A stretch of DNA of 8,168 bases, from positions 1-8,168 of the forward strand of contig DGHE01000126.1 of NCBI GenBank assembly GCA_002392525.1, in the 5' to 3' direction. Numbering within the stretch: the first letter of the stretch is position 1; each line of letters opens with the position of its first letter. A program made the position numbers and the translations under genes. Below the pieces are notes generated by a model. That model made no database searches. It saw only the letters and a program-made list of their open reading frames with translations, and was not told the DNA's origin. Shown here piece after piece: positions 1 to 7,160 of this stretch. The DNA is from Bacteroidales bacterium UBA3856 (GTDB lineage: Bacteria; Bacteroidota; Bacteroidia; Bacteroidales; UBA932).

Positions 1-131
1 TCCTGGCCACCGCCGGCAACATCCTGTCCACGCCCGTTGTGACCGCAGACCCCAAGCTGGACATCACCGAGGATCTTCTCGCCGGCCTCAACGCCGCTTA
101 CATCAAGACCAAGGAAAACACCAAGAAATAA
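1..131 (+). CDS. C-terminal end of probable OmpH/Skp-family periplasmic chaperone (partial)
   Basis: Only the last 42 residues are visible, read in the frame that begins at base 3 and ends at TAA 129-131. The tail contains DPKLDITEDLLAGLNAAY followed by a lysine-rich end. A 'DIT..[VL]...LN' ending is typical of OmpH/Skp proteins, trimeric coiled-coil chaperones that carry unfolded outer-membrane proteins across the periplasm. Bacteroidota often have one or two such genes near other outer-membrane assembly genes, and bamD lies four genes downstream here. The stop codon directly abuts the GTG start of the next gene, so the two are almost certainly co-transcribed. The family call rests on a short C-terminal match from memory. 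The coiled-coil body and signal peptide lie outside the window. Confidence 0.55.
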   Translation, partial: LATAGNILSTPVVTADPKLDITEDLLAGLNAAYIKTKENTKK

Positions 132-1247
132 GTGAGGATCGCCTTACTGTCCAGTTTTTACCCCTTAAGGGGCGGCATTTCCCAGTTCAACGCCAGCATG
201 CTGGACGGACTGGGAAAATGTCATATTGTAAAGGCATTCAATTTTTCGCGCCAGTACCCGGATTTCCTCTTCCCCGGCAAGACACAGTATGTCACGCCTG
301 AGGATGAAGCCATGCCGGTGGAGGCCGATGCCATCCTGGACACCATCAACCCCATCACGTGGGTAAAAACCGCCCGCGCCATCCGCGCCTGGAAGCCGGA
401 CCTCCTTGTCATGAAATACTGGATGAGCTGGTTCGCCCCTTCCCTGGGCTATGTAGCCCGTCACTGCGGATGCAAAAGCGTCGTGGTGCTGGACAACGTC
501 ATTCCCCACGAAGCGCACTGGTTTGACAAGCCCCTCACCCGCTATTTCCTTGGCGGATGCAACGGGTTTGTGAGTATGTCGGAGAGCGTGGAGAAGGACC
601 TTCTGAGTCTCCGGCCCGGTGCACCCCACATCCTTCTTCCCCACCCGCTTTACGCGCACTTCGGTGCCAAACTGACGCGGGAGGAAGCGGCCGCGGCGCT
701 GGGAGTGGACCCCGCCCGCAAAACCCTTCTGTTCTTTGGCCTCATCCGGGAATACAAGGGACTGGACATCTTGCTGGAAGCTTTCCGGAACCTGCCGGAA
801 GACTACCAGCTCGTCATCGCCGGAGAGCCCTACGGTTCTTTTGACAAGTATCAGAAGATCATTGACACCCTCCCGGGAAAAGACCGGGTATATGTATTCC
901 CGGACTACATCCGGGATTCCGAGGTGAAAAAATTCTTCTGCGCCGCCGATGTGGCCGTTCTCCCTTACCGGAGCGCCACCCAGAGCGGTATAAGCTCCAT
1001 CGCCTACCACTTTGACGTGCCCATGATCGTGACCGATGTGGGCGGTTTGAAGGGGACCATCGGCGAGCGTGGCACGGGAATTGTCGCAGCGGTACCCGAG
1101 CCAGAAACCATCCGCGCCGAAATTCTCCGGTATTTCGCCGACGCTTCCCTCAAGGAAGGCTGTCTCAAAGCGATTGCCCGCGAGAAAGAAAGGCTGGGAT
1201 GGGATACATTTTGCAAGCATTTGACCGAGTTTGCTACAACCCTATAA
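132..1247 (+). CDS. Glycosyltransferase family 4 (GT-B fold), unknown acceptor
   Basis: This 371-residue protein should transfer a sugar from a nucleotide-sugar donor to an envelope glycan or lipid; the substrate cannot be told. The start is GTG, directly after the upstream TAA. It is preferred over the first internal ATG (base 199, residue 23) because residues 2-17 hold the conserved first strand and glycine loop (RIALLSSFYPLRGGIS). The N-terminal Rossmann domain spans about residues 1-175. The C-terminal 'glycosyl transferases group 1' domain spans about 195-345, with FGLIREYKG at 202-210 (R206 and K209 are the likely donor-phosphate contacts), LVIAGEP, and DVAVLPY before A282-T283-Q284-S285-G286. 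The usual E-x7-E pair is absent: the ATQSG segment and a following IAYHFDVPMIVTDVGG occupy that place, a pattern I associate with a GT4 subgroup. No signal peptide or membrane segment is seen. It ends 13 bases before the LysM gene. Confidence 0.85.
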   Translation: MRIALLSSFYPLRGGISQFNASMLDGLGKCHIVKAFNFSRQYPDFLFPGKTQYVTPEDEAMPVEADAILDTINPITWVKTARAIRAWKPDLLVMKYWMSWFAPSLGYVARHCGCKSVVVLDNVIPHEAHWFDKPLTRYFLGGCNGFVSMSESVEKDLLSLRPGAPHILLPHPLYAHFGAKLTREEAAAALGVDPARKTLLFFGLIREYKGLDILLEAFRNLPEDYQLVIAGEPYGSFDKYQKIIDTLPGKDRVYVFPDYIRDSEVKKFFCAADVAVLPYRSATQSGISSIAYHFDVPMIVTDVGGLKGTIGERGTGIVAAVPEPETIRAEILRYFADASLKEGCLKAIAREKERLGWDTFCKHLTEFATTL

Positions 1248-1260
1248 AGTAAACACCATC

Positions 1261-2919
1261 ATGAAACGACTTCTTTCACTCATTGCCGCTATCGCCGTCC
1301 TGGGCTGTGTCCAGGCCCTGGCACAGGATTACGTACCTACGCCGGTCACGGTCTCCAAAGAGAAAGTCAGGCTCAACGGCAAAGTGTATCTGTCGCATGT
1401 GGTGATGGAAAGACAGACGCTCTACAGCATCGGAAAAGCCTATGGCGTTACTGAGGAAGATCTGTACGAGGCCAATCCCTCCCTCAGGGAAACCGGTCTT
1501 CAGAAAAATGCCATCCTTCTTGTCCCCTACCGAGAAACGCCTGCCACCGCCCAGCCGGCTTCCTCTGCCGGAAGCGGTTTACCCGCCGCCCAGGACTACA
1601 CGGAGCACATTGTACGCTGGTACGAGGACATTGATGACATCGCCCGCCGCTACAATGTCACGGTGAAGGACATTATGGATGCAAACCAGCTGAGCAGCAA
1701 GAAACTCAGCACCCGCCAGGTGCTCAGGATTCCGGTGCCCAAGGCGCAGGAGGCTCCTGTCCCGGAGCAGCAGCCTGACGTAACCGTGGAAGAAGTCAAA
1801 CCTGACACTTTGGCAGGATCGGCCGCTATCCCGGCGGCCAGCCCGGAAGTGGTATCCGACAGTACCCTTCTGAGCATGCGTACCCACGAGGAAGTAAATT
1901 TCTCCCTTATCCTGCCCCTTCGCGCAGCGCAGGGGAGCAGCGAGATGAACATGGACTTCTATTCAGGCGTTCTCATGGCCATGAAAGACCTGGAAGAAGA
2001 AGGCGTGAAGGTACACATGAACGTGTATGACCTCAACGCCGGTATTCCGCCCGTGGAAGACCTCGTTAAGGAAGACTTCGTCCTGGGCCCCGTAGCCTCC
2101 AGGGATTTGGAAGCCATCCTGCAACGGGTAGAGGGCCGCGTGCCCGTTGTATCTCCGCTGGATCAGAAGGCAGCCGCCCTGGCCGCCCATTACCGCAACT
2201 TCATCCAGGTGCCGTCTGCCACCGACCATCAGTATGAAGACCTGGCCCAGTGGGTAAAAGAAGACCTGCGTCCCACAGACAAAGTCATTCTCGTAACGGA
2301 AAAGGGTGCCGACAACGTGACGGCCTCCGTCGCCATTCGCAGCGCCCTGGCCCGCAGGGAAATGACTTACGACATCCTCAACTACGCCATCGTGGAAGGC
2401 CGAAGCATCCCGGCCACGCTGGCAGAGATCATGGCCGGAAGAGACAGCCTCACCCGTGTAATAGTAGCCTCGGAGAGTGAAGCCTTTACCGGAGATGTGG
2501 TCCGTAACCTGAGCATCATGCAGGGAAAGGGCTATGACATGGTCATGTACGCTCCTTCCCGGGTGCGTACCTTCGAGACCATCGAAGGCACCGCTTACCA
2601 CGATGCCGCCCTGCATATCAGCACGGCCTATCATGTAGACTATTCAGACCCGCAGGTAGAGCGTTTTGTGCACGCCTACCGCGCGCTGTTCCGCACAGAA
2701 CCTTCCCAGTTCGCCTTCCAGGGCTATGACACAGCGCGTTACTTCGTGGTTCGCTGCATCCGCTACGGGAGCGACTGGACCCGCATGCTGGGAACGGAAA
2801 GGAGCAGCGGCCTGCACACCGATTTCCTGTTTTTGCAGGATGATAACGGCAACAGCCACAACCGCGCTGTGCGCCGCATTGTATTCAACAAAGATTATTC
2901 AACAACTTTACAGCGATAA
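1261..2919 (+). CDS. Secreted double-LysM protein with periplasmic-binding-protein-like C-terminal domain
   Basis: A 552-residue exported protein predicted to sit on peptidoglycan. The ATG at 1261 is chosen over one at 1231 because it gives a clean signal peptide (MKRLLSLIAAIAVLGCVQALAQ), with signal peptidase I cleavage likely after ALA or ALAQ. A VLGC tetrapeptide inside it could instead be a weak lipobox. LysM 1 covers about residues 46-90 (HVVMERQTLYSIGKAYGV) and LysM 2 about 116-158 (HIVRWYEDIDDIARRYNV). A Pro/Glu-rich linker follows, about 160-210. From about residue 215 (VNFSLILPLRAA, then MDFYSGVLMAMKDLEEEG) to the end, the protein resembles the type 1 periplasmic-binding fold of leucine-binding or LpoA/LppC-like proteins, without an obvious ligand signature. 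LysM binds N-acetylglucosamine in peptidoglycan; the C-terminal domain may sense a ligand or partner. It is co-directional with trxB, 8 bases downstream. Confidence 0.8.
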   Translation: MKRLLSLIAAIAVLGCVQALAQDYVPTPVTVSKEKVRLNGKVYLSHVVMERQTLYSIGKAYGVTEEDLYEANPSLRETGLQKNAILLVPYRETPATAQPASSAGSGLPAAQDYTEHIVRWYEDIDDIARRYNVTVKDIMDANQLSSKKLSTRQVLRIPVPKAQEAPVPEQQPDVTVEEVKPDTLAGSAAIPAASPEVVSDSTLLSMRTHEEVNFSLILPLRAAQGSSEMNMDFYSGVLMAMKDLEEEGVKVHMNVYDLNAGIPPVEDLVKEDFVLGPVASRDLEAILQRVEGRVPVVSPLDQKAAALAAHYRNFIQVPSATDHQYEDLAQWVKEDLRPTDKVILVTEKGADNVTASVAIRSALARREMTYDILNYAIVEGRSIPATLAEIMAGRDSLTRVIVASESEAFTGDVVRNLSIMQGKGYDMVMYAPSRVRTFETIEGTAYHDAALHISTAYHVDYSDPQVERFVHAYRALFRTEPSQFAFQGYDTARYFVVRCIRYGSDWTRMLGTERSSGLHTDFLFLQDDNGNSHNRAVRRIVFNKDYSTTLQR

Positions 2920-2927
2920 TCCCCCCT

Positions 2928-3857
2928 ATGGAAACTGTTAAGGCATTGATTCTGGGCGGTGGCCCTGCCGGATATACGGCGGCCATCTATGCCGCCCGCG
3001 CCAACCTGTCCCCCGTGCTGTATGAAGGCATCCAGCCCGGAGGTCAGCTCACCACTACTACCATCATCGAGAATTTCCCGGGGCACCCGGACGGAATAGA
3101 CGCCAACACCCTCATGGACAACATGCGCCAGCAGGCCCGCAACTACGGGGCCGACGTGCGCACGGGAACTGCCACGGCAGTAGATATGAGCCAGCGTCCT
3201 TTCAAGGTTACCATCGACGGCGAGAAAGAGATTGAGGCACAGACCCTCATCATCGCCACGGGCGCCCAGGCCAAATACCTGGGACTGCCCTCCGAAGAAA
3301 AATACAAGGGCGCCGGAGTAAGCGGCTGCGCCACCTGCGACGGCTTCTTCTACCGCAAGAAGACCGTAGCCGTGGTGGGAGGCGGAGACACCGCCTGCGA
3401 GGATGCCCTGTACCTGGCCGGTCTGGCCAAGAAAGTGTATATGATTGTGCGCCGTGACGTATTCCGTGCATCGGCCATCATGCAGAAGAAGGTACTTTCC
3501 ACTGAGAACATCGAGGTACTGTGGAACTGCAATACGCAGGAAGTGCTGGGAGACGCCCTGGGCGTCACCGGCGCCCGTCTCCTCAGAAAAGACGGCACCG
3601 TCTTCGACATCGCCATCGACGGCTTCTTCCTGGCCATCGGCCACACGCCTTCCTCGCAGCTGTTCGCACCCTGGCTCCAGACGGACGAGAACGGTTACAT
3701 CCTCACCGAAGGAAAGACCTCCCAGACCTCCGTTCCCGGTGTCTTCGCAGCCGGAGACGTTCAGGATCCCCGCTACCGCCAGGCCATCACCGCCGCCGGA
3801 TCGGGCTGCATGGCTGCCCGCGATGCAGAGAAATTTCTTCTGGAAAACGAAAAGTAA
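2928..3857 (+). CDS. trxB: Thioredoxin-disulfide reductase
   Basis: This cytoplasmic FAD flavoenzyme passes electrons from NADPH to thioredoxin, which serves ribonucleotide reductase and thiol repair. It has 309 residues, the usual length for the low-molecular-weight bacterial form. The FAD-binding GGGPAG lies at residues 10-15. The redox-active CATC is at C134-C137, followed by D138, as in known TrxB. A second Rossmann loop, GGGDTA, is at 151-156, and VRRDVFR (R175, R176, R180) matches the NADPH 2'-phosphate site, so NADPH rather than NADH is likely. The C-terminal FAD motif GVFAAGDVQDPRYRQ is intact. The ATG at 2928 directly precedes the conserved N-terminal strand. The 8-base spacer from the LysM gene is a run of six C flanked by T, with no Shine-Dalgarno. 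Its stop is one base before bamD. Confidence 0.97.
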   Translation: METVKALILGGGPAGYTAAIYAARANLSPVLYEGIQPGGQLTTTTIIENFPGHPDGIDANTLMDNMRQQARNYGADVRTGTATAVDMSQRPFKVTIDGEKEIEAQTLIIATGAQAKYLGLPSEEKYKGAGVSGCATCDGFFYRKKTVAVVGGGDTACEDALYLAGLAKKVYMIVRRDVFRASAIMQKKVLSTENIEVLWNCNTQEVLGDALGVTGARLLRKDGTVFDIAIDGFFLAIGHTPSSQLFAPWLQTDENGYILTEGKTSQTSVPGVFAAGDVQDPRYRQAITAAGSGCMAARDAEKFLLENEK

Positions 3858-3858
3858 T

Positions 3859-4662
3859 ATGAAGTATTTTAGAATTGTTGCCGCCACGCTGACGGGAGTG
3901 CTTGTGTTTTTCTCCTGCAAGAGCCAGTATGAGGTTCTGCTCGCATCGAACGACGTGGACGCCAAATATAATGCCGCCATGGAGTACTTCCAGAACAAGA
4001 AGTACCAGAAAGCAGCCCAGCTGTTTGAATCCCTGGCTGTCCTCACCAGCGGTACTGCCCGTGACGACACGGTCCAGTACTACTGGGGCCTGTCCAACTA
4101 CCGGTTCAGGGACTACTACACGGCAGAATCCAACTTTGCCCGTTTTGTAGAGAACTTCCCCCGCAGCCCCTTTGCTCCCGAGGCGCAGTTCTACCGCCTG
4201 GACTGCCTGTACCGGGCCACGTACCGTTGGGAGCTGGACCAGAAGCCCACGCATGCCTGCATGGCCGCTATCAATCAGTACCTGCGCGAGTATCCCGAAG
4301 ACCAGATTCACCGTCCGGCCTGTGAGGATATGCTCCACAACCTGCAGGACCGTCTGGACCGCAAGGATTTCGAGGCCGGCAAGCAGTACTACGTGATGGA
4401 AGACTATCCGGCCGCCCGCATCAAGCTGCGCAACGTTCTCAAAAACAACGCAGAGAATTTCTACCGGGAAGACGTTCTGTACTACACCGCCATGGCGTCG
4501 TACCACTATGCCCGCCTCAGCGTGAAGGACAAGATGAAGGAACGTTACCTCGTATTCGTGGACGACTACCTCAACTTTGTGGGCGAGTATCCAGAATCCG
4601 GCTACCGGAAGGAACTGGACGGTATTTATCAGCACGTCCAGGACTATTTGAAAAAAAATTGA
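3859..4662 (+). CDS. bamD: Outer membrane protein assembly factor BamD (lipoprotein)
   Basis: BamD is the essential lipoprotein partner of BamA in the beta-barrel assembly machine on the periplasmic face of the outer membrane. The ATG at 3859, one base after the trxB stop, gives a 267-residue protein with a lipoprotein signal: a hydrophobic stretch (ATLTGVLVFF) then S19-C20, C20 being the lipidated residue. The same frame is open far upstream, but that part overlaps trxB and is not used. The mature protein is rich in Tyr and Ala helical repeats, with recognisable TPR units such as YNAAMEYFQNKKYQKAAQLF and YYTAESNFARFVENFPRSPF, and a later EYPEDQIHRPACEDMLHNLQ. This is the YfiO/BamD layout, slightly longer than the 245-residue E. 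coli protein, as is normal in Bacteroidota. Its place shortly upstream of rpoZ and recN is also typical of this phylum. Confidence 0.92.
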   Translation: MKYFRIVAATLTGVLVFFSCKSQYEVLLASNDVDAKYNAAMEYFQNKKYQKAAQLFESLAVLTSGTARDDTVQYYWGLSNYRFRDYYTAESNFARFVENFPRSPFAPEAQFYRLDCLYRATYRWELDQKPTHACMAAINQYLREYPEDQIHRPACEDMLHNLQDRLDRKDFEAGKQYYVMEDYPAARIKLRNVLKNNAENFYREDVLYYTAMASYHYARLSVKDKMKERYLVFVDDYLNFVGEYPESGYRKELDGIYQHVQDYLKKN

Positions 4663-4681
4663 AACTAGTCTGAATCTCACG

Positions 4682-4712
4682 CTGTACATTATATAGATAA
4701 CGTAATGTAGAG
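4682..4712. promoter_or_regulatory. Inverted repeat in the bamD-rpoZ gap, possible operator or 5' UTR hairpin
   Basis: The 53-base gap 4663-4715 is by far the longest in the operon. It holds a perfect 7-base inverted repeat, TACATTA (4685-4691) and TAATGTA (4703-4709), with an 11-base spacer. One mismatch further out, CT and AG extend it to 9 of 10 pairs over 4682-4712. The repeat ends only a few bases before the rpoZ ATG at 4716. As DNA it could be a regulator site; as RNA, an AT-rich hairpin near the start codon. The right arm contains an ATG directly followed by TAG (4705-4710), probably chance. TACATTAT at 4685 resembles the Bacteroidota -7 element TAnnTTTG at six of eight positions, but has no well-spaced TTTG upstream. 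An internal promoter for rpoZ-recN-fur is therefore possible but unproven. Confidence 0.4.
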
Positions 4713-4715
4713 AAA

Positions 4716-5057
4716 ATGGAAAACAAGAAAAAAATACCCACCAACACCATTACCCGTGACATCAAGAATCTGGCAGCCCCTACCGGAAACATCTACGAAT
4801 CCGTAGTCATCCTGTACAAGCGCGCCAACCAGATTGCCGTAGCAGAGAAGAAGGAACTCATGAAGAAACTGGACGAGTTCCGCGGAGACCGCGACACTAT
4901 GGAAGAGGTGTTCGAGAACAAGGAGCAGATTGAAATCTCCAAGTACTACGAGCGTCAGCCCAAACCGGACCTCATAGCCATCTCCGAATTCGAAAACGGA
5001 GACCTGTTCTACCGCAAAGCCCAGAACGAGAATCCCATCGACATCAACGGCGAGTAA
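4716..5057 (+). CDS. rpoZ: DNA-directed RNA polymerase subunit omega (Bacteroidota Rpb6-like form)
   Basis: Omega is the small RNA polymerase subunit that helps the beta' subunit fold and join the core enzyme. At 113 residues it is longer than E. coli omega (91 residues), which is normal for the Bacteroidota version, often annotated as Rpb6/omega. The N-terminal part NIYESVVILYKRANQIAVAE (residues 25-44) is the conserved omega/Rpb6 helix that contacts beta'. A charged segment KKELMKKLDEFRGDRDTMEE follows, then ISKYYERQPKPDLIAISEF and a short acidic tail, a pattern I recognise from Bacteroidales genomes. The ATG follows the 53-base gap with the inverted repeat. Its TAA shares one base with the recN start (TAATG), so the two are probably translationally coupled. 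Confidence 0.9.
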   Translation: MENKKKIPTNTITRDIKNLAAPTGNIYESVVILYKRANQIAVAEKKELMKKLDEFRGDRDTMEEVFENKEQIEISKYYERQPKPDLIAISEFENGDLFYRKAQNENPIDINGE

Positions 5058-6703
5058 TGCTTTACAGTCTCTCCGTAAACAATTACATTTTGATCGGCTC
5101 TCTGGAAACCGTTTTTCCGGAGGGCCTCATCATTATAAGCGGAGAGACCGGCGCAGGTAAGTCCATCCTCCTTGGAGCCCTGTCCCTGGTGCTGGGTGCC
5201 AAGGCCGATGCCTCCATGGTGGGGCCGTCGGGAGAAAACTGCGTGGTGGAGGCGGAGTTCGGCATGGACGACGCCGTCCGACGCATCCTTCGGGAGGCAG
5301 ACCTTCCCTTCGAAGAAGACCGCCTGGTACTCAGACGCACGGTGGGAAAAAGCGGCCGCTCCCGCAGCTTCGCAAACGACGAGCCCGTGAGTGTGAGTGT
5401 GCTGCAGGAGCTCTCGGAGCACCTGGTGGACATACACTCGCAGCACCAGACCCTGCGCCTGCAGGATGCCCGTTTCCGGATGGAGGCACTGGACCTCAGA
5501 GCTGGATGCGCAGACCTCAGGCAGGCTTGCACAGAGGCCTGGAATGCGGTCAATGAGAAGCGCCGCAACCTCTCGGAGCTGGAGGAAAGGCTTTCGAGCG
5601 CGCGCAACGAGAAAGAGTACAACGAGAGCCGATGGCAGCGTCTGGAAGATGCCCATCTGGTTCCCGGAGAACTGGAAGACCTCGAGGCCGAGCAAAAACA
5701 GCTCGCGCACGCAGAGGAAATCCGGGAGACGCTCAGTGCGGCCAACGTCCTTCTCTCTCCCGAAAACGACGACATCCCTTCCCCGGAGCATCAGCTTCGC
5801 GAATGCGTCAAGCTGTTGGAGAAAGCATCCCGCTTCGTCCCTTCCATGCAGGAACTTTCAGAGCGGCTGGCATCGGCCCGCCTGGAACTGGAAGACATTG
5901 CCACGGAGGTGGCATCGGCTACTGCCCGGATAGAAGTATCGCCGGATCGCCTGCAGCAGGTGGAAGACCGCCTGTCGCTGCTGTACGGGCTGTTTCAGAA
6001 ATACGGCGCCACTTCCGTGGAGGAGCTCTGCCATGAGCGGGACCGCCTCTCCGGCCTGGTGATGGACGCCACGGGGCTCGAAACTGAGGTGGAGGCCGCA
6101 AGACAAGCGCTGTCGGAGGCAGAGAAAACCCATCTGACGCTGTGCGATCGGCTACATGAGAAACGCGTGGCCGGCGCAGAGCCTTTTGCCAAGGCCGTGG
6201 AAAAACTGTTGCATGGCCTGGACCTGGACAAGGCGACGTTCGAAGTAAAGCTGGAGGCATCGGCCCCCGGCGCGCTCGGACGCGACACGGTCCTCTTCCT
6301 CTTCTCCTCTACCGGACAAATCAAGGCCGATGTCGCCAAGGCGGCGTCGGGCGGCGAATTGTCCCGTATCATGCTGGCCATCAAGGCCGAAATGGCCCGG
6401 TTCCAGCATATGCCCACGCTGGTGTTCGATGAAATTGACACCGGCGTATCGGGCGGTACCGCCGACAAAATGGGCTCGCTGGTGTGCGAGATGGGCCGTA
6501 GCATGCAGGTCTTTGCCATTACGCACCTGCCGCAGGTGGCGGCCAAAGGTCATGCCCACTATTTGGTATCCAAGGCATCGGGCAGCACCACCGTGCATCA
6601 GCTCACAGACGAAGGGCGCGTACAGGAACTGGCCCGTATGCTGTCCGGTTCATCCATTACCCCGGAGGCCATCGCCAATGCGAAAGCCCTCCTGAAGATG
6701 TAG
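5057..6703 (+). CDS. recN: DNA repair protein RecN (SMC-like ATPase)
   Basis: RecN is a cytoplasmic SMC-family ATPase acting early in double-strand break repair, holding DNA ends together and assisting RecA. The 548 residues match the usual length of about 550. Walker A is GETGAGKS at 29-36. The Q-loop region has VDIHSQHQTLRLQD. A long coiled-coil middle section follows, rich in Glu, Arg, Leu and Ala and interrupted near its centre as expected for two antiparallel arms. The ABC signature is SGGELSR at 431-437, Walker B with catalytic glutamate is LVFDEIDTG at 455-463 (D458, E459), and the H-loop is in FAITHLPQVAA. All ATPase elements are intact. It starts inside the rpoZ stop codon and ends 4 bases before the Fur-family gene. 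In many Bacteroidota coaBC and a DUF4835 gene lie between rpoZ and recN; here they are absent. Confidence 0.97.
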   Translation: MLYSLSVNNYILIGSLETVFPEGLIIISGETGAGKSILLGALSLVLGAKADASMVGPSGENCVVEAEFGMDDAVRRILREADLPFEEDRLVLRRTVGKSGRSRSFANDEPVSVSVLQELSEHLVDIHSQHQTLRLQDARFRMEALDLRAGCADLRQACTEAWNAVNEKRRNLSELEERLSSARNEKEYNESRWQRLEDAHLVPGELEDLEAEQKQLAHAEEIRETLSAANVLLSPENDDIPSPEHQLRECVKLLEKASRFVPSMQELSERLASARLELEDIATEVASATARIEVSPDRLQQVEDRLSLLYGLFQKYGATSVEELCHERDRLSGLVMDATGLETEVEAARQALSEAEKTHLTLCDRLHEKRVAGAEPFAKAVEKLLHGLDLDKATFEVKLEASAPGALGRDTVLFLFSSTGQIKADVAKAASGGELSRIMLAIKAEMARFQHMPTLVFDEIDTGVSGGTADKMGSLVCEMGRSMQVFAITHLPQVAAKGHAHYLVSKASGSTTVHQLTDEGRVQELARMLSGSSITPEAIANAKALLKM

Positions 6704-6707
6704 CTGT

Positions 6708-7160
6708 ATGGCCCGCTCCAAACACTCCATCCCAACCCTGGAAGATTTCCGTTCCCAGCTTCGCAGACATAACCTGCGGGTTACGCAGCAGCGGCTTTCG
6801 ATCCATGAGGTCATGATGGAACTGGAGCACGCATCGGCCGATGCCGTACAGCAGAAGCTCGCAGAACGGGGCGTTCCCGTCACCGTTTCTACGGTCTACA
6901 ACATCCTCTCCGGGCTAGCCGACTACCACATTTATGGCCGCAGGCTGTCGGCCACCAATAAAATGTTCTTTGACATCGATGCTTCCCGGCACATTCACCT
7001 CTACGACCGCGAAAACCACTTTTTCCGGAACCTCGTGGACGAAGAACTTGCGGCTATGGTGGCGGCGCACCTGAGGCATCGCAAGTTCAAAGGTTATACT
7101 GTCGAGGACATTGACATACAAATTATTGCCAAACCAACACGTAAAACGAAAAAGATATGA
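6708..7160 (+). CDS. Fur-family transcriptional regulator lacking all cysteines
   Basis: A 150-residue metal- or redox-responsive DNA-binding protein of the Fur/Zur/PerR family. The winged-helix N-terminal domain covers about residues 10-80. It includes LRVTQQRLSIHEVM (23-36) and the recognition segment VTVSTVYNILSGL (58-70), matching the family's 'ATVYR.L' helix. The dimerisation domain follows, with HIHLYD at 95-100 in the place of the HHH/HDH metal motif and IDIQIIAKPT near the C-terminus. Likely metal ligands are H41, D89, H95, H97 and D111/E112/E113, by position. There is no cysteine anywhere, so the structural CxxC zinc site is missing; Bacteroidota have a related Cys-poor branch, which I think this belongs to. 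Which metal or signal it reads cannot be told. It sits 4 bases after recN and overlaps the next gene by 4 bases (ATGA). Confidence 0.85.
   Translation: MARSKHSIPTLEDFRSQLRRHNLRVTQQRLSIHEVMMELEHASADAVQQKLAERGVPVTVSTVYNILSGLADYHIYGRRLSATNKMFFDIDASRHIHLYDRENHFFRNLVDEELAAMVAAHLRHRKFKGYTVEDIDIQIIAKPTRKTKKI

Noticed and set aside
165..1220. Long minus-strand open frame (351 codons) opposite the glycosyltransferase gene
   Set aside because: It mirrors a well-supported GT4 gene in a GC-rich, codon-biased region, has no recognisable domain, and has no place in the operon.
1231..1260. Earlier ATG for the LysM protein
   Set aside because: It adds ten residues ahead of a clean signal peptide and overlaps the glycosyltransferase end; the ATG at 1261 is better.
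3445..3858. Upstream extension of the bamD frame, giving a 405-codon reading
   Set aside because: The extra part lies in another frame of trxB and would bury the lipoprotein signal. The ATG at 3859 gives a proper signal peptide and the expected length.
2895..4070. Long minus-strand open frame (391 codons) spanning trxB and the bamD start
   Set aside because: It is antisense to two confident genes and shows no family motif; codon bias on the plus strand explains the absence of stops.
4705..4710. ATG-TAG start-stop pair just before rpoZ as a regulatory minimal ORF
   Set aside because: A six-base match is easily chance and there is no independent support; it is noted only as part of the inverted-repeat region.
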